Assembly (NCBI GenBank): GCA_900318335.1
Contig: ONKF01000006.1
Span: 1-64,000 of the forward strand
DNA: 64,000 nt
From: an uncultured Prevotellaceae bacterium
Lineage (GTDB): Bacteria; Bacteroidota; Bacteroidia; Bacteroidales; Muribaculaceae
Direction of reading: 5' to 3'
The translations under genes and the position numbers were made by a program. Positions 60,969 through 64,000 of this stretch are shown piece by piece; position 1 is the first letter of the stretch, and every line of letters starts with the position of its first letter. The notes beneath the pieces were generated by a model. It did no database searches. It was given only the letters and a program-made list of their open reading frames with translations, and had not been told where the DNA came from.

Positions 60969-61820
60969 ATGAACGCCTTACGCTACTTATACATTATCGC
61001 CATTATCGTTGCTGCTGGAATGAGCATCCCCGCAACGGGACAGATTGTCACCAGAGACCGGTCCAGCAGCGAAATTGCCGACAGTATCCGCGCCGAGCTT
61101 GACAGCAGGCCCTACTTCGGCCTCTACAAGGACACTTACTTCGTGGGCGGCACCGTGCTGGGCAGCAAGCCGACCAGCCATAACAGCGATGTCAAGTTCC
61201 AGATCAGTTTCCAGCAGCGCCTGACCAAGAGTGTGCTCCCGTGGAACACTTATCTGTACCTTTTCTATTCCCAAAAGGCCTTGTGGAACGTCTTTGAGCG
61301 TTCCCTGCCCTTCCACGACCTGAACTTCAACCCCGGTCTCGGTATCTCGCGATACGTCATCTTGAAAAACCGCCTCGTGGGCAAGGTCACCTTGATGATA
61401 GAGCACGAGTCCAACGGACGCGACGGTACGGCATCACGCAGCTGGAACAAGATTTCATGGGCGGGCGAAGCCTATATCTCACCCAACCTGATGGCGCATG
61501 CCAAGTTCTGGATTCCCATCGTTGACGGCAAATACAACAAGGACATCCTCAAGTACAGCGGCATCTCCCAGGCCGGCTTCCAGGCCATCAGCAACGATGA
61601 CAAGTGGGTGCTGGACATGACACTGGTCAAGCGCAAGGGATGGAACTTCAACTTCAACACCATCGTGCAGCTGGGCTATCGACTCAACCACAATTCCAAC
61701 CAGTTCCTCATGCTGCAGTACTATAACGGCTACGGTGAGACCCTGCTCGACTACAACCAGTACCACTCCCGCATCCGCATCGGCCTGCTCATCAGACCCA
61801 AGTTCTTCAGCGACTTCTAA
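60969..61820 (+). CDS. pldA: Outer-membrane phospholipase A (PldA/OMPLA)
   Basis: This 283-residue protein has a signal peptide ending IPATGQ. The 12-stranded barrel has the OMPLA catalytic residues: IEHESNGRDG (His146, Ser148) and the Asn of YYNGYGETLLDYN. The calcium-binding neighbourhood SRSWNKI is also present. It cleaves acyl chains from phospholipids in the outer leaflet of the outer membrane, restoring lipid asymmetry. It is monocistronic, with its own -7 element. Confidence 0.92.
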   Translation: MNALRYLYIIAIIVAAGMSIPATGQIVTRDRSSSEIADSIRAELDSRPYFGLYKDTYFVGGTVLGSKPTSHNSDVKFQISFQQRLTKSVLPWNTYLYLFYSQKALWNVFERSLPFHDLNFNPGLGISRYVILKNRLVGKVTLMIEHESNGRDGTASRSWNKISWAGEAYISPNLMAHAKFWIPIVDGKYNKDILKYSGISQAGFQAISNDDKWVLDMTLVKRKGWNFNFNTIVQLGYRLNHNSNQFLMLQYYNGYGETLLDYNQYHSRIRIGLLIRPKFFSDF

Positions 61821-61866
61821 AACGCATTATTCACGACTGATTCATTGGTTTTTCCGATTTTATTAC

Positions 61867-61874
61867 TAACTTTG
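61867..61874 (+). promoter_or_regulatory. -7 element of the GYF/CD225 gene
   Basis: TAACTTTG matches TAnnTTTG, 29 nt before the start codon. Confidence 0.55.
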
Positions 61875-61903
61875 TGGCAATAGTATAAACAAAGACGTCG
61901 ATT

Positions 61904-62449
61904 ATGCAGTACTGGATCAATCACAATGGAGTGCAGTCAGGCCCTGTTGACCTGGATGCCATGAAGGAGATGAACCTCACTTCACGTGCCTACGTGTGGC
62001 GTGAGGGCCTTGGCGACTGGGTAAAAATCACCCAGATGCCCGAGTTGCAGGGTTATTACGAGATGATCTCCGACCCCGCTGCGCCGCAGCAACAGCCCGC
62101 TGCCGAGCAACAACCCGCCAACAGCCAGGCCACCATGGGTCAGCCCTATCAGCCCCAACCGGCACAGCCTCAATATGCACAGCCGCAGCCGGCTAGCACC
62201 GAGCCCTGTCCGCCCACCAACCTGGTCTGGGCCATCATCTCGACAGTATTGTGCTGCATCCCCACCGGCATCGTCGCCATCATCTATGCGCTCAAGGTGA
62301 GCAACAAGTACCGCGAGGGCGATATCGAGGGCGCCAAGCGTGCCAGTGAAGTTGGCGCCTGGTGGTGCATTGCCACGATTATCCTGGGCATCATCGTGCA
62401 GCCCTTCATGTCCATGTTACCCGCGATGATGGCTTCGATGGGCAACTGA
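61904..62449 (+). CDS. GYF_2 (DUF4339) and CD225/dispanin domain protein
   Basis: This 181-residue protein has three parts. The N-terminal GYF_2 domain (about 1-52) shows the pattern WINHNGVQSGPVDLDAM ... AYVWREGLGDWVKI. A disordered Gln/Pro/Ala-rich linker follows (about 58-105). The C-terminal CD225-like pair of membrane helices (about 108-178) has TNLVWAIISTVLCCIPTGIV and VSNKYREGDIEGAKRASEVG. This is a common Bacteroidetes architecture of unknown function. The DUF2752 gene follows 14 bp later, and the two are frequently neighbours. Confidence 0.88.
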   Translation: MQYWINHNGVQSGPVDLDAMKEMNLTSRAYVWREGLGDWVKITQMPELQGYYEMISDPAAPQQQPAAEQQPANSQATMGQPYQPQPAQPQYAQPQPASTEPCPPTNLVWAIISTVLCCIPTGIVAIIYALKVSNKYREGDIEGAKRASEVGAWWCIATIILGIIVQPFMSMLPAMMASMGN

Positions 62450-62463
62450 CACGTTAAGGCGAC

Positions 62464-62838
62464 ATGCGCCGTTCCCTTATCATCATTCTTGCCGTTGCCG
62501 CACTGCTCGTGTTCGGCTTCATCTATTATGCGCTTGACCCGTCACAGTCAGGCGTATTTCCTCGTTGCACATTCTTGACGCTCACGGGCTACAAGTGTCC
62601 TGGCTGCGGCAGCCAGCGCGCCATCCATGCCCTGATGCACGGCGACATTGCCGGGGCATTCCGGTTCAACGCCCTGCTGCTTATTTCCATACCTTGGATT
62701 ACACTATGCCTGTATGCCGAGGCCCAACGCACGCGCAACCCCCGCCTGTATGCCCGTCTCAACTCCCCACTACTCATCTGGCTCTTCCTGGTCATGGTAC
62801 TGCTGTGGTGGCTCCTGCGCAACATCTTCAACTGGTAA
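62464..62838 (+). CDS. DUF2752 membrane protein
   Basis: This 124-residue protein has three membrane helices (about 4-22, 58-80, 98-120) and the defining motif CPGCGSQRAIHALMHGDI, followed by AFRFNALL. The family's function is unknown; it is regularly found next to CD225-domain genes, as here. The start at 62464 gives the usual length. Confidence 0.9.
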   Translation: MRRSLIIILAVAALLVFGFIYYALDPSQSGVFPRCTFLTLTGYKCPGCGSQRAIHALMHGDIAGAFRFNALLLISIPWITLCLYAEAQRTRNPRLYARLNSPLLIWLFLVMVLLWWLLRNIFNW

Positions 62839-62849
62839 CAACCATTGCT

Positions 62850-62916
62850 CGCAAGAGCTCGCAGTTTATAGTTTAATGTTTAAAGTTTAATGTTTAAAGT
62901 TTAAAGGGGCGGATGC
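62850..62916. repeat. GCTCGC module and 7-bp tandem repeats
   Basis: GCTCGCAAGAGCTCGCAG is followed by about six heptads (AGTTTAA/TGTTTAA type) and then GGGGCGGATGCCA. The last motif resembles GCGCGGATGCCA inside the MITE-like copies 1 and 2. Confidence 0.65.
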
Positions 62917-63025
62917 CATTTGATGAATTCGATAAATTCGTGGACCCAAAACTCGTGGACTCAAAAGTTTTCGCCGATTAACAAAAAAGGAGCCGAACTC
63001 TGTTGTTCAGCTCCTCTTCTTGTGG

Positions 63026-63096
63026 TTGCCTTGCCCGGACTCGAACCAGGAAATGCGGCACCAAAAACCGTTGTGTTACCATTACACTACAAGGCA
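63026..63096 (-). tRNA. tRNA-Gln (anticodon TTG)
   Basis: Read on the minus strand, the acceptor stem is TGCCTTG/CAAGGCA with discriminator A. The D arm is GTGTAATGGTAACAC, the anticodon region GGTTTTTGGTGCC holds TTG (63064-63062), and the T loop is TTCGAGT. This matches the Bacteroidetes tRNA-Gln pattern. CCA is not encoded. Confidence 0.9.
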
Positions 63097-63203
63097 ATCC
63101 TATGTCAACTGGACAGCATGCCGTCCAAATTGCGGTGCAAAATTACTGCTTTTTTTTGAATTGCAACCTTTTTATCGCAATTTTTTGCGATACTGGGCGC
63201 AAA

Positions 63204-64000
63204 TCACTTGACAATGAGCAGATAATAGTTCTTCTTACCCTTCTGGGCCAGGATGTACTTGTCGTTGAGCAGCATGTCGATGCTGGCGGGCATGTTGGGG
63301 TCAGCAAGTTTCTCCTTGTTGATGCTCACACCACCGCCTTGGGTCAACTTGCGCATCTCGCCCTTGCTGGGGAAGACGGGGGCAGCCTCGGTCAACAGCG
63401 AGATGAGCGGCATGCCTTCCTCGACGGCGCTGCGGGGCACCTCAAACTGGGGAACGCCCTCAAACACGTTGAGCAGCGTGTTCTCGTCAATCTTGTGCAG
63501 GATGTCCTTGGCCTTATTGGAGAACAGGATCTGGGAAGCCTCGACGGCCATCTCATAATCCTCGGCACTGTGCACCATGGTGGTAATCTCCTTGGCCAGA
63601 CGCTTCTGCAACGGACGCAGACCGGGATCCTTCTCCTGTTCGGCGATGAGTTCGGCAATCTCGTCCTGAGGCAGCGCGGTGAAGATCTTAATGTATTTCT
63701 TGGCGTCCTCGTCGCTCACATTGATCCAGAACTGGTAGAACTTGTAGGGCGAGGTGCGATTGGGATCGAGCCACACGTTGCCACCCTCGGTCTTTCCGAA
63801 CTTGGTGCCGTCACTCTTGGTAATGAGCGGGCAGGTGATGGCGTAGGCTTCACCGCCGTTGATGCGGCGAATGAGCTCGGTGCCCGTGGTGATGTTGCCC
63901 CACTGGTCACTACCGCCCATCTGCAGCTTGCAACCCTCGTGCTCATAGAGGTACAGGAAGTCGTAGCCCTGCAGCAACTGATAGGAGAACTCGGTGAACG
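63204..64000 (-). CDS. tyrS: Tyrosine-tRNA ligase, 3' part (partial)
   Basis: The frame is open to the right edge of the window (upstream codons read FTEFSYQL), so the N-terminal part with the HIGH motif lies outside. About 265 residues are present: the end of the Rossmann catalytic domain with [20 protein letters not shown] (tyrosine-binding) and the [13 protein letters not shown] loop (KMSKS equivalent), the helical anticodon-binding domain, and the C-terminal S4-like RNA-binding domain (about the last 60 residues, [19 protein letters not shown]). It charges tRNA-Tyr. Confidence 0.95.
   Translation of the reverse strand, partial: FTEFSYQLLQGYDFLYLYEHEGCKLQMGGSDQWGNITTGTELIRRINGGEAYAITCPLITKSDGTKFGKTEGGNVWLDPNRTSPYKFYQFWINVSDEDAKKYIKIFTALPQDEIAELIAEQEKDPGLRPLQKRLAKEITTMVHSAEDYEMAVEASQILFSNKAKDILHKIDENTLLNVFEGVPQFEVPRSAVEEGMPLISLLTEAAPVFPSKGEMRKLTQGGGVSINKEKLADPNMPASIDMLLNDKYILAQKGKKNYYLLIVK

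Noticed and set aside
1-64000. CRISPR arrays, prophage or conjugative element
   Set aside because: No regularly spaced identical repeats with unique spacers, and no integrase, relaxase, capsid or Cas genes were seen. The repeats present are heptads, MITE-like copies or hairpins.

Overview
The window looks like a chromosomal segment of an uncultured gut-type member of the Bacteroidales, close to Prevotellaceae or Muribaculaceae. The evidence is: Bacteroidetes promoters (TTG, about 20 bp, TAnnTTTG); exported proteins ending in the 'YxNxxGxxxxxPFxGxNIVxTRxxDGT' or 'YDLMGR..PGIYI' sorting tails of the type IX secretion world; C-terminal dockerin-like repeats; a streptopain-type protease; the DUF4271-hemD-rnpA-yidD-TatD block; and a glycine-lipid acyltransferase pair. 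Most of the window is moderately GC-rich. One block, about 50.4-57.8 kb, is strikingly AT-rich and looks acquired.

Layout. 0-6 kb: the tail of an exported protein, a YvlD-like membrane protein, a YitT-family membrane protein and a 1109-residue C10 cysteine protease with a dockerin tail. 6-9.5 kb: an operon of an unrecognised protein, a MoxR-type AAA ATPase and a VWA/DUF2201 protein. 9.6-14.5 kb: topoisomerase IV subunit A, then two exported proteins whose N-termini are encoded by copies of one MITE-like repeat. 15-34 kb: five large exported proteins. Four are related to one another, and one of the modules they share is divided between two consecutive genes. Three intergenic elements with palindromic structure lie among them. 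34-43.4 kb: housekeeping genes (rnhB, polyprenyl synthase, polA, tRNA-Pro, an AraC regulator, a LOG-family protein, DUF4271, hemD, rnpA, yidD, TatD). 43.4-50.4 kb: envelope genes, including a GlsA/GlsB-like pair and a Wzi-like barrel. 57.8-64 kb: a GH89 alpha-N-acetylglucosaminidase, DUF554, outer-membrane phospholipase A, a GYF/CD225 protein, DUF2752, tRNA-Gln and the 3' part of tyrS.

The most interesting item is the AT-rich island. It reads M16 metallopeptidase, decayed IS4-family element, M42 aminopeptidase, 44-residue Cys-containing peptide, radical SAM/SPASM maturase, HisC-like PLP aminotransferase. This is a candidate ribosomally synthesised, post-translationally modified peptide (RiPP) pathway with its own precursor. 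A plausible order of events is that the maturase modifies the short C-terminal core (SCCGDGCHRWMD), the M16 and M42 peptidases liberate or trim the product as in PQQ-type pathways, and the aminotransferase alters the released amino end. No exporter is visible. The IS carries an 11-bp target duplication. Removing it restores a 1-nt gap between the M16 stop and the M42 start, so the operon was once continuous. An outward-facing promoter in the IS end may now drive the downstream half. All functional statements rest on reading motifs by eye; no database search was run.
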